Assembly (NCBI GenBank): GCA_023388315.1 | Contig: JAEWGM010000001.1 | Location: forward strand, 60,457 to 124,456 | Length of the DNA: 64,000 bases | Direction of reading: 5' to 3' | Source: Bacteroidota bacterium | Lineage (GTDB): Bacteria > Bacteroidota > Bacteroidia > Bacteroidales > Dysgonomonadaceae | Shown: one piece after another, positions 18,210 through 27,397 of the stretch | Position numbering within the stretch: position 1 is the first letter of the stretch | How the letters are laid out: each line of letters opens with the position of its first letter | Made by a program: the position numbers and the translations under genes | The notes under the pieces: generated by a model | Told to the model about the DNA's origin: nothing | The model's database searches: none | Seen by the model: only the letters and a program-made list of their open reading frames with translations

Positions 18210-18260
18210 TCGGGGGCGGATTTTTTGCCACTAAGCCACTAAGGCACAAAGATTGGGACT
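18210..18260. repeat. CCACTAAGGCAC word repeat
   Basis: GCCACTAAGCCACTAAGGCACAAAG is a tandem degenerate word of 8-9 nt; the same type recurs at 63735-63800. Only intergenic copies are seen. Confidence 0.5.
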
Positions 18261-18352
18261 ATTGAAAAAAAATATAAAACACGAACAACAAAGATAAAAT
18301 TTAGCACGCAGGTTTGTACGAAACTGAAAATCAATCATCAGCAACGATCATA

Positions 18353-18387
18353 TAAAATCGTAAATCTAAAATCTAAAATCGTAAATT
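18353..18387. repeat. TAAAATCGTAAATC word repeat
   Basis: Five near-copies of AAAATC(G/T)(TAA/TAAA) in tandem between two genes whose 3' ends face each other (DUF5686 and DUF389). Related to the words before murQ and after GH43. Confidence 0.6.
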
Positions 18388-18408
18388 TCTTACACGTTTA
18401 CCAATCCA

Positions 18409-19752
18409 TCAAGAATTCTCAAACAACGTTATTACTTCTTCATTTTCCAATCGCTCTTGCAACCATTCGGTTATTTTTCGTTGGTCCGCCAGGCGTACGG
18501 CATTTCGGGGAGCGGTGAAAATCACCAGTGGAGTTTTCTGTGATTGAAGTATAGAATCGCCTTGAGCCGTAAAACGATATGTTTCCGCGTACGTGCAGGT
18601 AACAATTTGAGGGTAAATGGCTTTAATCTCGGTAAGTATTTTTTCTCCAAACAGAGGGATGTTGGAAATGCTATCGACCTTTCTCTCCGTTTGTTGAAGC
18701 GCGAAGGTGGCCGCGCTGAGTTGGTTGTTCAGCATTTCGGTTTCCGACTTATATTTTCGGGTGCTTTCTCGCATAATGGAAGCGTCAAACCCTTGCAGCA
18801 CTTCAATTTTAGCGGTATCCAACTTATACTTCAATGCTGTTTCTTTGATACGGTGCAGGCTTTCATCGGTCAACCCGTATCCGGAATAGACTAATTGCAC
18901 CGAGTGTTGGTTGGTGTTCACGTTTTCGTTGTGCAAATAATTTCCTTCCACCACAGACACATCGCGTAAAAAAGCCTTGGAGTTTTGAGTGAAATGCTCA
19001 TCCTGCACCAATTTATATCCGAAAAAAACGCTGGGAACAATGGTAAGAAGAATAACGGCTGAAATGGTTTGATTTACTCGTTTTCTTCTTCCGGGATCGA
19101 TAATAGAACGAATGGGCACTTTAATGTACTGACAAACAATGATGGCGGCAAACGCAATGAAAACCGTGTTGATGGTGAAAAGATACAACGCCCCAAAAAA
19201 GAAATTCAATTGCATTGTGGCTAAGCCGTAACCGGCTGTGCAAATGGGCGGCATAAGCGCTGTGGCTATGGCCACACCTGGAATTACGTTGCCTTTTAAT
19301 TTGCTACTGATAGCCACAATTCCTGCCAAACCGCCAAACATGGCAATAATCACATCGTAAATGGTGGGGCTTGTGCGTGCCAGCAATTCCGAGTGTGCTT
19401 CGTTCACAGGCGTAACAAGAAAATATGCTGCTGATGTTAACAAACTCACGCCCACGGCGAAAGAAAAGTTTTTTAACGATCTTTTGAGCAGTTCAAAATC
19501 GTAGGTTGCCAAGCTATATCCCATTCCGTTGATGGGGCCCATTAGCGGAGAGATCAACATTGCGCCGATAATCACGGCCGTGGAATTCATATTCAACCCC
19601 ACCGAAGCCACAACAATGGCAAACATGAGAATCCAAAGGTTGGTTCCTTTGAAAACAATTCCTTTTTCAATTTCTCCGTGAATGGTATCGTAATCCTCCA
19701 TTTCGGAGCGAAGATCAAACCACTTTTTTAAATTCTCGAATAGGTTATCCAT
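18409..19752 (-). CDS. DUF389 / TIGR00341 family membrane protein
   Basis: The 447-residue protein has an N-terminal transmembrane domain of about six helices containing the motifs VVIASVGLNMNSTAVIIGAML-like and SPLMGPINGMGYSL, diagnostic of DUF389, followed by a soluble C-terminal half of about 180 residues with coiled-coil character. The family has no established biochemical function. A TACTTTTGC -7 box lies 23 bp upstream. Confidence 0.88.
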   Translation of the reverse strand: MDNLFENLKKWFDLRSEMEDYDTIHGEIEKGIVFKGTNLWILMFAIVVASVGLNMNSTAVIIGAMLISPLMGPINGMGYSLATYDFELLKRSLKNFSFAVGVSLLTSAAYFLVTPVNEAHSELLARTSPTIYDVIIAMFGGLAGIVAISSKLKGNVIPGVAIATALMPPICTAGYGLATMQLNFFFGALYLFTINTVFIAFAAIIVCQYIKVPIRSIIDPGRRKRVNQTISAVILLTIVPSVFFGYKLVQDEHFTQNSKAFLRDVSVVEGNYLHNENVNTNQHSVQLVYSGYGLTDESLHRIKETALKYKLDTAKIEVLQGFDASIMRESTRKYKSETEMLNNQLSAATFALQQTERKVDSISNIPLFGEKILTEIKAIYPQIVTCTYAETYRFTAQGDSILQSQKTPLVIFTAPRNAVRLADQRKITEWLQERLENEEVITLFENS

Positions 19753-19774
19753 ATTGTTTGTGTTGTCTCTTTCG

Positions 19775-19782
19775 CAAAAGTA
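19775..19782 (-). promoter_or_regulatory. -7 box of DUF389 gene promoter
   Basis: TACTTTTG plus C on the minus strand, 23 bp before the start. Confidence 0.45.
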
Positions 19783-19807
19783 TAAAAAAAAACGTTACGT
19801 TGTTTCA

Positions 19808-19842
19808 TCAAAAAAAGAAACGACCGGTTTTTCACCAATCGT
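19808..19842 (-). terminator. Terminator of padR-pspC operon
   Basis: On the minus strand ACGATTGG pairs with CCGGTCGT (two G-U wobbles) over a 7-nt loop and is followed by TTTCTTTTTTT. It lies after the PspC stop codon. Confidence 0.7.
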
Positions 19843-19890
19843 CTCCCACACACATTGAAATTATAGTACGCGTTGCGCGTTTTTGCTTTT

Positions 19891-21900
19891 TTAAATGGAA
19901 TCCATTGCTAAACTGGTTTTGTATAAATTACCGTTTCTCAGAATGTATTCTTCGCCGTAATCCCATTCGAGGGCTTGTCTACGATGGCGGTTTCTTCTTA
20001 TTTTCTTGCGAATTTCCATCGGCGAAATATACCCTTCGTAGTCGTCCAGCCGCTCGTCAATTTCTATTTTTTTGCCCGTGGGAACCGCAATTTCCACGAT
20101 AACTCCCTGTGCACGATATCCTTGCGAGATGGGCACCGAGAAAAACTCAGGCAACAAAAGAAGCGAATCTTGTTGCGAAATAGGATACGAAAACTGTTCT
20201 GCCTTGCTTTTTGCGGTGCGCAAATCCTTTCCGCTGATGGAAGAAACGGTTCGCACGTGAAACAGCGTATCTTGGCTTTGAACAATTTGCAATTTAATGG
20301 TTGAAAACAACAAAGAGTCTTCGTTGATGGTGTAATAAGGCAATGCGTCAATATCTGTGCCGGGGCCCCATCCACTGCTGAAAGAATAATAATCCGACGC
20401 GTAATGTGCCATATCCACATACAGTTTTTCGCCGCTAAAAGGCGTCAATGCCTGCACTTTTTCCGTTGAAGTTCCGGTTTCGAACTTATCGGCTATTTTT
20501 AGGCCAAGAACCGTTGCGGCGATGACTCCGCCAATCCACAACACGGCAAAAAACGCGCCAATAGCGGGTCGGGACTTGGCTTTCATGGAACGGCGCACAA
20601 TCCATACAAGAATGGAAACAACGGGGACCGCCAACAATAACCCTACTGAAATCCACAGCAAGGTGTTTTCAACGCCTGCATCGATAAACAACGATTTCAG
20701 CGGAACAAATTTGGCGCCTGCCACCACAAAAGCAATTAACATGCCCGTGAAAACGATGGCTAAAATTCCGGCAAATGCAAAGAAAATGATTTTAAAGAAA
20801 ACACCCAGAGCATGCACACAGCCCGATCGTTCAGGTTGCGCGGTAATAGGCGCCTTCGGCGGAATGCTTCGCGGAGGTACCGGAGGTACATCTGCGGAGG
20901 AACTGTTTTCCATATCCGTGAGTTCAGTTGCTTGCGAAACCGACACTTCATTTTGTGGCGGCACAATAACGGGAACAGATGTTTCGCTCACAATATCCTG
21001 TGTCACAGCAGCACCCGTTTTACTTTTCACATTTCCGCTCACGGTATTGCGTATGGATTGAATGTATTCCTCTTCGCCCATCATTTCCAATTTTTGCTTC
21101 ACGGTGCGTGCTTTTGGCATAATAATCCACAACACCAAATACACAATTATCATGCTTCCGTTTAGGCCCCAATTGAAGTCAAAATCGTCGAAAATTCGAT
21201 TGAGCGGAAAAAATGAAAATACACCAAACATATTGATAATCACGGGAGCAAGAAACAGCAAGCGAGGAATCCATGCGTCAATTTTAAAATAAGCCGCAAT
21301 TCCTCCACAAACGCCGCCGATGAACCGGTCGGTGGGATTGCGATACAGCCGCTTAGTTACATTGGTTTGCAATGCTTTGGGTTTTAACACGATCCACAAT
21401 ACAATGTAAACCCAAAATAAAAAGCCAAACAGAAATACAAAAAGAATGCGTATCCAAACCGGATCGGTTTTAAAATAATGCGCTAACCCGCTACAAACGC
21501 CACCAATTATTTTATCGTTTTCGTTTCGATACAAGGTTTTTGCTTCTTCGGATGAAGTGGCGCGCGAAGAGCGATAGTTGCCACCGGCAGTTTGTTGATG
21601 CATTTTTTCTTCCGCGGCAGCGGAGGCTTGTTGGTAATCGGAGTCGAAGTCTTCGGGCCTGCCGATGTTGGTGATGACGGATTGCACGTCTTCGTCGGTA
21701 ATGCAAGTGATGCCGTGTTTCAAGCGGTTACCAAAAAGTTCGGCAATGCGGTTTTCTATATCGTTTACTATTTCATCGCCACCCTGTTCGCGTGAAAAGT
21801 AGTTTTTCAGGCTATTGATGTATTGTTTCAATATTTCGTAAGCAGTTTCCTCAATCGCAATAACTTGCCCCTGAAAATTGATGTTAATTACTTTTTTCAT
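19891..21900 (-). CDS. Two-domain PspC envelope-stress membrane protein
   Basis: The 669-residue protein has an N-terminal soluble domain (residues 1-95, MKKVININFQGQ start), then two PspC domains at about 121-176 (TLYRNENDKIIGGVCSGLA) and 183-270 (RLYRNPTDRFIGGVCGGIA), a low-complexity proline-rich linker, three or more transmembrane helices, and a C-terminal periplasmic domain of adhesin-like strands. PspC senses envelope stress in proteobacteria; here the domain is duplicated. It is 4 bp downstream of a PadR regulator, which probably controls it. Confidence 0.88.
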   Translation of the reverse strand: MKKVININFQGQVIAIEETAYEILKQYINSLKNYFSREQGGDEIVNDIENRIAELFGNRLKHGITCITDEDVQSVITNIGRPEDFDSDYQQASAAAEEKMHQQTAGGNYRSSRATSSEEAKTLYRNENDKIIGGVCSGLAHYFKTDPVWIRILFVFLFGFLFWVYIVLWIVLKPKALQTNVTKRLYRNPTDRFIGGVCGGIAAYFKIDAWIPRLLFLAPVIINMFGVFSFFPLNRIFDDFDFNWGLNGSMIIVYLVLWIIMPKARTVKQKLEMMGEEEYIQSIRNTVSGNVKSKTGAAVTQDIVSETSVPVIVPPQNEVSVSQATELTDMENSSSADVPPVPPRSIPPKAPITAQPERSGCVHALGVFFKIIFFAFAGILAIVFTGMLIAFVVAGAKFVPLKSLFIDAGVENTLLWISVGLLLAVPVVSILVWIVRRSMKAKSRPAIGAFFAVLWIGGVIAATVLGLKIADKFETGTSTEKVQALTPFSGEKLYVDMAHYASDYYSFSSGWGPGTDIDALPYYTINEDSLLFSTIKLQIVQSQDTLFHVRTVSSISGKDLRTAKSKAEQFSYPISQQDSLLLLPEFFSVPISQGYRAQGVIVEIAVPTGKKIEIDERLDDYEGYISPMEIRKKIRRNRHRRQALEWDYGEEYILRNGNLYKTSLAMDSI

Positions 21901-21904
21901 TTTC

Positions 21905-22270
21905 TTAAATTGGTTGATTTGATTGATCTAAATTAATGTCGCGTGTTTTGCCGGTTACGGCTTCTACTCCCGTGGCAAGTTCGTTCCACGTGGCTTCCAA
22001 CAACTCATAAAATGCATTCCCTTTTTCGGTGAGCCGAAAATATTTGCGTGGTGGCCCCGATGTGCTTTCCTCCCATCTGTATGCCAATATTTCGGCATTT
22101 TTCAGCCGATTGAGCAACGGGTAGAGCGTACCTTCCAAGAGTTGCAATCCGGCGCTTTTCATCTCATCAATGATATCGCCGGGATACGCTTCCCCTCGCT
22201 TAATAACAGAAAGGATGCAATACTCCAAAACTCCTTTCCGCATTTGACTTTGTGTATTCTCAATATTCAT
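21905..22270 (-). CDS. PadR family transcriptional regulator
   Basis: The 121-residue protein has the PadR winged helix: EYCILSVIKRGEAYPGDIIDEMK and EGTLYPLLNRLKNAEILAYRWEESTSGPPRKYFRLTEKG. It is first in an operon with the PspC gene. The -7 box (22291-22298) and a palindrome (22310-22323) just upstream suggest autoregulation. Confidence 0.92.
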   Translation of the reverse strand: MNIENTQSQMRKGVLEYCILSVIKRGEAYPGDIIDEMKSAGLQLLEGTLYPLLNRLKNAEILAYRWEESTSGPPRKYFRLTEKGNAFYELLEATWNELATGVEAVTGKTRDINLDQSNQPI

Positions 22271-22290
22271 ATGTTATTGTTTTTACACTG

Positions 22291-22323
22291 CAAAAATACA
22301 CAAAACAAGGTATTATGCAATAC
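22291..22323 (-). promoter_or_regulatory. padR promoter with candidate PadR operator
   Basis: TATTTTTGC on the minus strand (22291-22298) is a good -7 box 21 bp before the start. GTATT-ATGC-AATAC at 22310-22323 is a perfect 5-bp inverted repeat sitting where the -33 region should be, and the flanks AAGGTATTA and AAAGTACTA form a near direct repeat. A repressor bound here would block the promoter. Confidence 0.6.
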
Positions 22324-22445
22324 AAAGTACTATATTGACTCTTGTTTTTATGCTTATTTAACAATAAAGCAGTGTTTCACAACTCCTTTATTTATAATTA
22401 TAGTTGTTTAAAGCTTTTCGTGGAAAGGGTTTTTAGAATTTCTCT

Positions 22446-22453
22446 TATTTTTG
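22446..22453 (+). promoter_or_regulatory. -7 box of M23 peptidase promoter
   Basis: TATTTTTG, 34 bp before the ATG, fits TAnnTTTG. Confidence 0.4.
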
Positions 22454-22487
22454 TGTTTTCAACTATTTATCAAGTTAAAAGACAAGA

Positions 22488-24179
22488 ATGACTAAATATT
22501 TCCTCATAAATCTGTTTTTTTATATTTCAATTTTCATCTTTCCGTGTTTTTCGCAACAATACATTCACCCTGTGAACATTCCCCCGGCCTTGAGCGGTAA
22601 TTTTGGAGAATTGCGCAACAACCACTTCCATTCCGGTATCGACTACAAAACTCAACAGGCTGTAAACAAACCCATTTTGGCTATTGAGGATGGATATGTG
22701 TCGCGCATCAACGTATCGCCCGGCGGATACGGATTAGCGTTGTATATAGATCATCCCGCCACCGGGCATACAAGCGTGTACGGACACTTGAACAGTTTTT
22801 CAAAAAAAATTGCCGGTTATGTGAAGTCAAAGCAATATGAACAAGAGAGTTATCGGGTGGAATTGTATCCCGAAAAAAACGAACTCACGGTAACAAGAGG
22901 AGAACAAATCGCGTTGAGCGGAAACACGGGCAGTTCGGGTGGCCCGCACCTGCACTTTGAGATTCGCGATACACGCAGCCAAAATCCGCTGGATGTATTG
23001 GAGTTTGTGCCTCGGATTCCCGATACGCGCAAGCCCGATTTGCGCGGAATTGCGTTTTATCCCGTTCAGGGGAAAGGGGTTGTAAACGGAAGCGCCACCC
23101 CTACCCGACTGACCATCTCCAAAGACAACGCGGGCAATCCGCTCGGCTTGGGAAGAACCATTTCCGCTTGGGGGCGTATAGGCGTGGGCGTAAAAGCCTA
23201 CGACCGCATGAACGGTCAAAACAATATTTACGGTGTGAAATTTGTGCGCTTGTTTGTTGATAATGAATTGATTTACAGCAGTACGATGCGACGATTTTCG
23301 TTTGATAAAACCCGAATGCTCAACTCGTTCATCGATTTTGAGGATTGGCGGTTGAGAAACTCGTTTTACATGAAATCGTTTATTGAGCCCGGCAACACGC
23401 TTCCGCTGTATAAAGCCACCAATAACGGCTTCATCGATATCAACGAGGAAAAAAACTACCGACTGCGTTACGAATTGGAAGACCACGCCGGCAACACGTT
23501 GTCTTACTCATTTACAATTCAAGGGAAAAAAACGCCCATTCCCGAATCGATCACTTGTAACAACCACATGACATGGAGTTTGAGCAACTCCTATATGGAT
23601 TACGGTTTCGCGCTCACCATTCCGGCAGGGAATTTATACACCGATATTTGTTTTTCCCATTCTTCCGCCAAAAACGCGTCGTTTCTTTCGGATGTGCATT
23701 TGGTGAACAACAACCGCGTGCCGTTGCACACAAATGCCACGATGTGGATAAAACTCACTGCCGATTCGCTCGCCAATAAATCGCAATACGGCATTGTGAC
23801 AGTGAACAATAACGGAACTCGCAGCTGGGTGGGCGGAACCTATAAAAACGGTGGCGTAGAAACCACCATTCGTGAACTGGGCCTCCGATACGCGGTGATG
23901 GCCGACAACACGCCACCTACCATCACACCCATTGAACCGGCAAACTGGGCAAGCCGAAGACAAATTCGCATCCGCTTGTCGGATAATTTGAGCGGTGTAG
24001 CGTGGCATCGGGGAGAAATTAACGGGGAGTTTGTGCTGTTTTCGCACGATATGAAATCATCGGTTTACACCTATGTGTTCGATGACACCCGCCTCACTAA
24101 GGGGCCGCAAGAATTGATTTTCACCGCGCGCGATGGCGCGGGAAATGTAGCGGAATACCGCTACAACTTTACCTATTAA
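22488..24179 (+). CDS. M23 family metallopeptidase (LytM-like)
   Basis: The 563-residue protein has a signal peptide (1-22) and an N-terminal peptidase_M23 domain. Zinc ligands are visible as His48 and Asp52 in NHFHSGIDYKT and the paired HLH at 154-156 in GGPHLHFEIRD; YGHLNSF adds the usual middle motif. Such enzymes cut peptidoglycan cross-bridges or regulate amidases. The long C-terminal part (residues 170-563) is made of beta-rich, Ig-like segments, ending RYNFTY. Catalytic residues appear complete. Convergent with the pncB gene, 6 bp apart. Confidence 0.9.
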   Translation: MTKYFLINLFFYISIFIFPCFSQQYIHPVNIPPALSGNFGELRNNHFHSGIDYKTQQAVNKPILAIEDGYVSRINVSPGGYGLALYIDHPATGHTSVYGHLNSFSKKIAGYVKSKQYEQESYRVELYPEKNELTVTRGEQIALSGNTGSSGGPHLHFEIRDTRSQNPLDVLEFVPRIPDTRKPDLRGIAFYPVQGKGVVNGSATPTRLTISKDNAGNPLGLGRTISAWGRIGVGVKAYDRMNGQNNIYGVKFVRLFVDNELIYSSTMRRFSFDKTRMLNSFIDFEDWRLRNSFYMKSFIEPGNTLPLYKATNNGFIDINEEKNYRLRYELEDHAGNTLSYSFTIQGKKTPIPESITCNNHMTWSLSNSYMDYGFALTIPAGNLYTDICFSHSSAKNASFLSDVHLVNNNRVPLHTNATMWIKLTADSLANKSQYGIVTVNNNGTRSWVGGTYKNGGVETTIRELGLRYAVMADNTPPTITPIEPANWASRRQIRIRLSDNLSGVAWHRGEINGEFVLFSHDMKSSVYTYVFDDTRLTKGPQELIFTARDGAGNVAEYRYNFTY

Positions 24180-24185
24180 AGCATG

Positions 24186-25361
24186 TTACAATAACCCGAG
24201 TGTTTCTTGCGCCAACCTGATTTCGCGATCGCTTCCCGTGTGCTTTCCTTCCACATCGGACAGTTTTACACATTCCTGCCACTCCTCTTTGGCGGTCATT
24301 TTGCATCGGAAGAGCTTCATCACAATATTCATTCCTTTAATGTTGTTTCCCACATCATTGGTAAGGTTTGTACCTATGCCAAAAGTAGCATCAATGCGGC
24401 CGTCGCAATAATTTTTTATGGCAATGGCTTTATCCACATTCAAGCTGTCCGAGAAAACAAGGTATTTCACTTTGGGGTTGATGCGCAGTTCTTCGTAACG
24501 GCGCACTACTTTATCCACAAAAACCAACGCGTCGCCGCTGTCGTGACGCAAGCTGGTGAAGAGCGCCGCGTGTTTTTTGCTGAAGTTTCGCAGGAAAACA
24601 TCGGTGGTATAGGTATCGGTTAAAACGGTTCCTAAATCGCCATCATACACGTTAATCCAATTCTCCATCGCCATAAAATTCGCCATTTTATAACCGTAAA
24701 TGGATCCGTGAAACTGCACCCACTCGTGCGGATGAGTGCCCGAAACACGCAAATTGTGTTTAAATGCTAAATATACATTACTGGTACCGAAAAGTGAACT
24801 TCCGGCGTGTTTTTTGAGCAACTCGGTTACCCGGTCTTCCACATCGAAACTGAAACGGCGGCGCATTCCGAAAAGGGAAAAAGTAATTCCTTCGTTTTTC
24901 AGTGTCTTGCCTTTTTCCACCGCTGCCGCTTCCATATATTCAATATCGGGGCGTTGTCCGGTTTCGCGAAAATATAACTCCGAAACGGTGGCCAAAATGG
25001 GCGTTTCCCACAACGTTACCCGATAAAGCAACCCCGATGCTTTCACGTGAAGTTTTTTGTTTTCAAAACTTACTTCAATTTCCGACGGGTCGAACCGAAA
25101 ACCTTTCAAAAAATCGATATACGTTGGCGGAAGATAAGGCATTTCTCTTTTTATAAATTCCTCTTCTTCTTTGGTAAGGCTTAGTTCTTGCATTTTTTGA
25201 ATTTCGCGGCGCAACAGTTCATCAAATCCGTCGGGATAATCGCCGTTGTTTCTATCAACAAATTCAAATTCGCCGCAAGCGCGCGGAAAAAGTTTGCTAT
25301 ACGCGTAACTGGTTGTAAATTTATACAAGTCGGTATCGAGGATGCTTCGGATAATTGTCAT
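24186..25361 (-). CDS. pncB: Nicotinate phosphoribosyltransferase
   Basis: The 391-residue protein starts with SILDTDLYKFTTSYAYSKLFP and contains SLFGTSNVYLAFKHNLRVSGTHPHEWVQFH and FTSLRHDSGDALVFVDKV, hallmarks of PncB. It converts nicotinate and PRPP to nicotinate mononucleotide in NAD salvage. The length is the same as in proteobacterial PncB. The gene appears monocistronic. Confidence 0.95.
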   Translation of the reverse strand: MTIIRSILDTDLYKFTTSYAYSKLFPRACGEFEFVDRNNGDYPDGFDELLRREIQKMQELSLTKEEEEFIKREMPYLPPTYIDFLKGFRFDPSEIEVSFENKKLHVKASGLLYRVTLWETPILATVSELYFRETGQRPDIEYMEAAAVEKGKTLKNEGITFSLFGMRRRFSFDVEDRVTELLKKHAGSSLFGTSNVYLAFKHNLRVSGTHPHEWVQFHGSIYGYKMANFMAMENWINVYDGDLGTVLTDTYTTDVFLRNFSKKHAALFTSLRHDSGDALVFVDKVVRRYEELRINPKVKYLVFSDSLNVDKAIAIKNYCDGRIDATFGIGTNLTNDVGNNIKGMNIVMKLFRCKMTAKEEWQECVKLSDVEGKHTGSDREIRLAQETLGLL

Positions 25362-25541
25362 ATTTCTCTCTGTTTTTGATGATGATGAAGTGATAAGTAA
25401 ACGTTTGGGAATGGATTTCGTTCGATAAACAAACCAAAAAAACCAGATGGACTTGGAAAAGGAATCTCGGTTTTATGGAATTTCAAAAAAATGGGTTATT
25501 TTTACACCCAATTTCTCTTTTCTCAAAATACGTAAACAAAA

Positions 25542-26198
25542 ATGAAACAATTACTTATTTATGTTGCCGCTCTATTAATGATTCTAACCGGCTGTAAATC
25601 AAAAAACAAATCTTCTTATGATTTACAAAACGGCGATTTACTTTTCTCTGTGGGTGTTGGTGATTCTGAGCTTCTTACAGCCATTCAAAACAGCACATCC
25701 AAAGATCAGGAAATTCCTTTTTCGCACGTGGGAATTGTTAGTGTGGAAAACGAGGGCACATTTGTAATTGAAGCAACATCACCTAAAGGAGTGGTTAAGA
25801 CGCCCCTCGAAGATTTCTTTGTGGAAACGGCAGAAAAAGACAGTAAATTGTTGATCGCCGTGGGAAGATTAAAACCGGAATATCGGTATTGCATTCCCTC
25901 GGCCATTGAAACGGCCAAATCGCATTTGGGGAAAAGATACGATTATGCCTATAATGAAACCAACAACAGTTTCTATTGCAGCGAGTTGGTTCGTTTCGCG
26001 TTCAACGACTCCATCGGCACGCCCATTTTTAATCCCATTGAAATGTCGTTTAAAAACCAAGAAACGCAAGAAATTGAACCTTATTGGATTGAGCACTTTG
26101 AGAAACTAAACCTGCCCGTTCCCGAAGGAGAACCCGGCACCAATCCGATGGATATGCTACATTCGGAAATCATCGAAATTGTGCATCGGTATTATTAA
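25542..26198 (+). CDS. YiiX/YebB-like NlpC/P60-type lipoprotein hydrolase
   Basis: The 218-residue protein has a lipobox ending at Cys18 (ILTGCKSK). The mature part is a permuted papain-like (YiiX) fold: His62 in FSHVGIV, Glu78 in VIEATSPKGV, and the nucleophile Cys146 in NSFYCSELVRFAF. These enzymes act on amide or ester bonds in the envelope; the substrate is unknown. A DUF368 gene follows 45 bp later with its own promoter-like box. Confidence 0.82.
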   Translation: MKQLLIYVAALLMILTGCKSKNKSSYDLQNGDLLFSVGVGDSELLTAIQNSTSKDQEIPFSHVGIVSVENEGTFVIEATSPKGVVKTPLEDFFVETAEKDSKLLIAVGRLKPEYRYCIPSAIETAKSHLGKRYDYAYNETNNSFYCSELVRFAFNDSIGTPIFNPIEMSFKNQETQEIEPYWIEHFEKLNLPVPEGEPGTNPMDMLHSEIIEIVHRYY

Positions 26199-26204
26199 AA
26201 ATCG

Positions 26205-26212
26205 TATCTTTG
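26205..26212 (+). promoter_or_regulatory. -7 box of DUF368 gene promoter
   Basis: TATCTTTG plus C, 31 bp before the ATG, exact TAnnTTTGC. A TTG lies about 23 bp upstream. Confidence 0.5.
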
Positions 26213-26243
26213 CGTTCCTTAAAACGAGGTAAACCATTTTCAA

Positions 26244-27152
26244 ATGAATAGAAAATTCAACGATTACATACTTCTCATACTTAAAGGAATGGGAATGGGA
26301 GCAGCCGATGTAGTGCCGGGTGTTTCGGGCGGAACCATCGCCTTTATTGTAGGAATTTACGACGAGTTAATTAATTCCATCAAAAGCATAAACGCCGCTA
26401 ATCTAAGACTTTTATTTCGAGGCAAATTCTCGGCTTTTTGGAAAAATGTGAACGCGGGATTTCTACTCGCCATTGTTTCAGGAATTTTCATCAGCATTTT
26501 TTCGCTTGCGCGAATTGTTACTTGGCTATTAGAAGAATATCCCATTCTCATTTGGTCGTTCTTTTTTGGGCTAGTGCTCGCATCGGTGTGGTTTGTGGCA
26601 AAAGGAATAAAAGGGTGGAACTGGAAAATTATTCTGAGTTTTGTAATTGGAGCAGCGGTTGCTTACTATATTACGGTAGCTACACCGGCCGAAACACCCA
26701 CTAACCTTCTGTTTATTTTTATCAGCGGCGCCATCGCCATCTGCGCTATGATTTTGCCCGGCATCTCAGGTAGTTTCATATTGGTTCTGTTGGGGAAATA
26801 TTACTACATTATGGAAGCGGTTAAAACGCTCAATATTGTTGTGTTATTGGTATTTGCCGCAGGCGCATTGGTAGGTATCACAACCTTTTCCCGGATATTG
26901 TCGTACACCCTAAAAAGATTCCGGAATATCACATTAGCTGTTTTGTCCGGATTTATGCTAGGGTCTTTAAATAAAGTGTGGCCTTGGAAAGAAAGCAGCG
27001 AGATATTGGTTCAAGGCGAAAGTTTTCTACTCGAAAAAAACGTTATGCCGTATGATTTTGTTTTAGAGGGTATAGGATTGATGATTTTCGGTTTTCTATT
27101 GGTGTATTTCTTAGAAAAACTTTCTACAAAACTTCCCCGAAAAAACAGTTAA
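26244..27152 (+). CDS. DUF368 family undecaprenyl-phosphate translocase (PopT-like)
   Basis: The 302-residue protein has eight to nine transmembrane helices. The signature GMGAADVVPGVSGGTIAFIVGIYDEL near the start is split here as GMGAADVVPGVSGG and the repeated-half counterpart is ICAMILPGISGSFILVLLGKYY, both diagnostic of DUF368. Members of this family were shown to flip undecaprenyl phosphate back across the inner membrane for envelope polymer synthesis. The assignment is by family; alternative carriers (DedA type) are not in the window. Confidence 0.88.
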   Translation: MNRKFNDYILLILKGMGMGAADVVPGVSGGTIAFIVGIYDELINSIKSINAANLRLLFRGKFSAFWKNVNAGFLLAIVSGIFISIFSLARIVTWLLEEYPILIWSFFFGLVLASVWFVAKGIKGWNWKIILSFVIGAAVAYYITVATPAETPTNLLFIFISGAIAICAMILPGISGSFILVLLGKYYYIMEAVKTLNIVVLLVFAAGALVGITTFSRILSYTLKRFRNITLAVLSGFMLGSLNKVWPWKESSEILVQGESFLLEKNVMPYDFVLEGIGLMIFGFLLVYFLEKLSTKLPRKNS

Positions 27153-27184
27153 GAATGAGAACCTTGCACCCCGAAACGTTTTAT

Positions 27185-27300
27185 TAACTCAAGAAGTTGA
27201 GAAGTCGAGAAAAAGGGAGCTCCGATTTTCCGTCTTTGAACAAATAAGAAAGAGTAGATAATAAAATTAGAAATTAGAAATTAGAAGGCAGAAGATAATT
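27185..27300. repeat. AAGTTGAGAAGTCGAG and AAATTAGAAATTAGA word repeats
   Basis: ACTCAAGAAGTTGAGAAGTCG at 27187-27213 and a run of AAATTAGA words at 27263-27291 follow the DUF368 gene. They are short degenerate tandem words with no hairpin. Nothing else is seen in this part of the gap. Confidence 0.5.
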
Positions 27301-27325
27301 CACTTTAAACCAACACTTAACGCCT

Positions 27326-27397
27326 CAAAATCTAAAATCGTAAAAATCTAAAATCTAATATCTAACAATCTAATATCTAAAATCTAACAAGTCTAAT
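27326..27397. repeat. TCTAAAATC / TCTAATATCTAACA word repeat overlapping GH43 stop
   Basis: About nine near-copies of a TCTAA(A/T)AT(C) word run up to and include the stop codon of the GH43 gene (27393-27395, read on the minus strand). Variants alternate between TCTAAAATC, CGTAAAAATC and TCTAACAA. The same mixture occurs at 45031-45130. Confidence 0.7.

Noticed and set aside
20522..21061. 179-codon plus-strand ORF
   Set aside because: Antisense to the PspC gene, with no recognisable domain and Thr/Ala-rich composition.
27326..27397. Possible CRISPR array
   Set aside because: The words are 9-14 nt, differ from copy to copy, and have no spacers of constant length. The same holds for 7188-7245 and 45031-45130.
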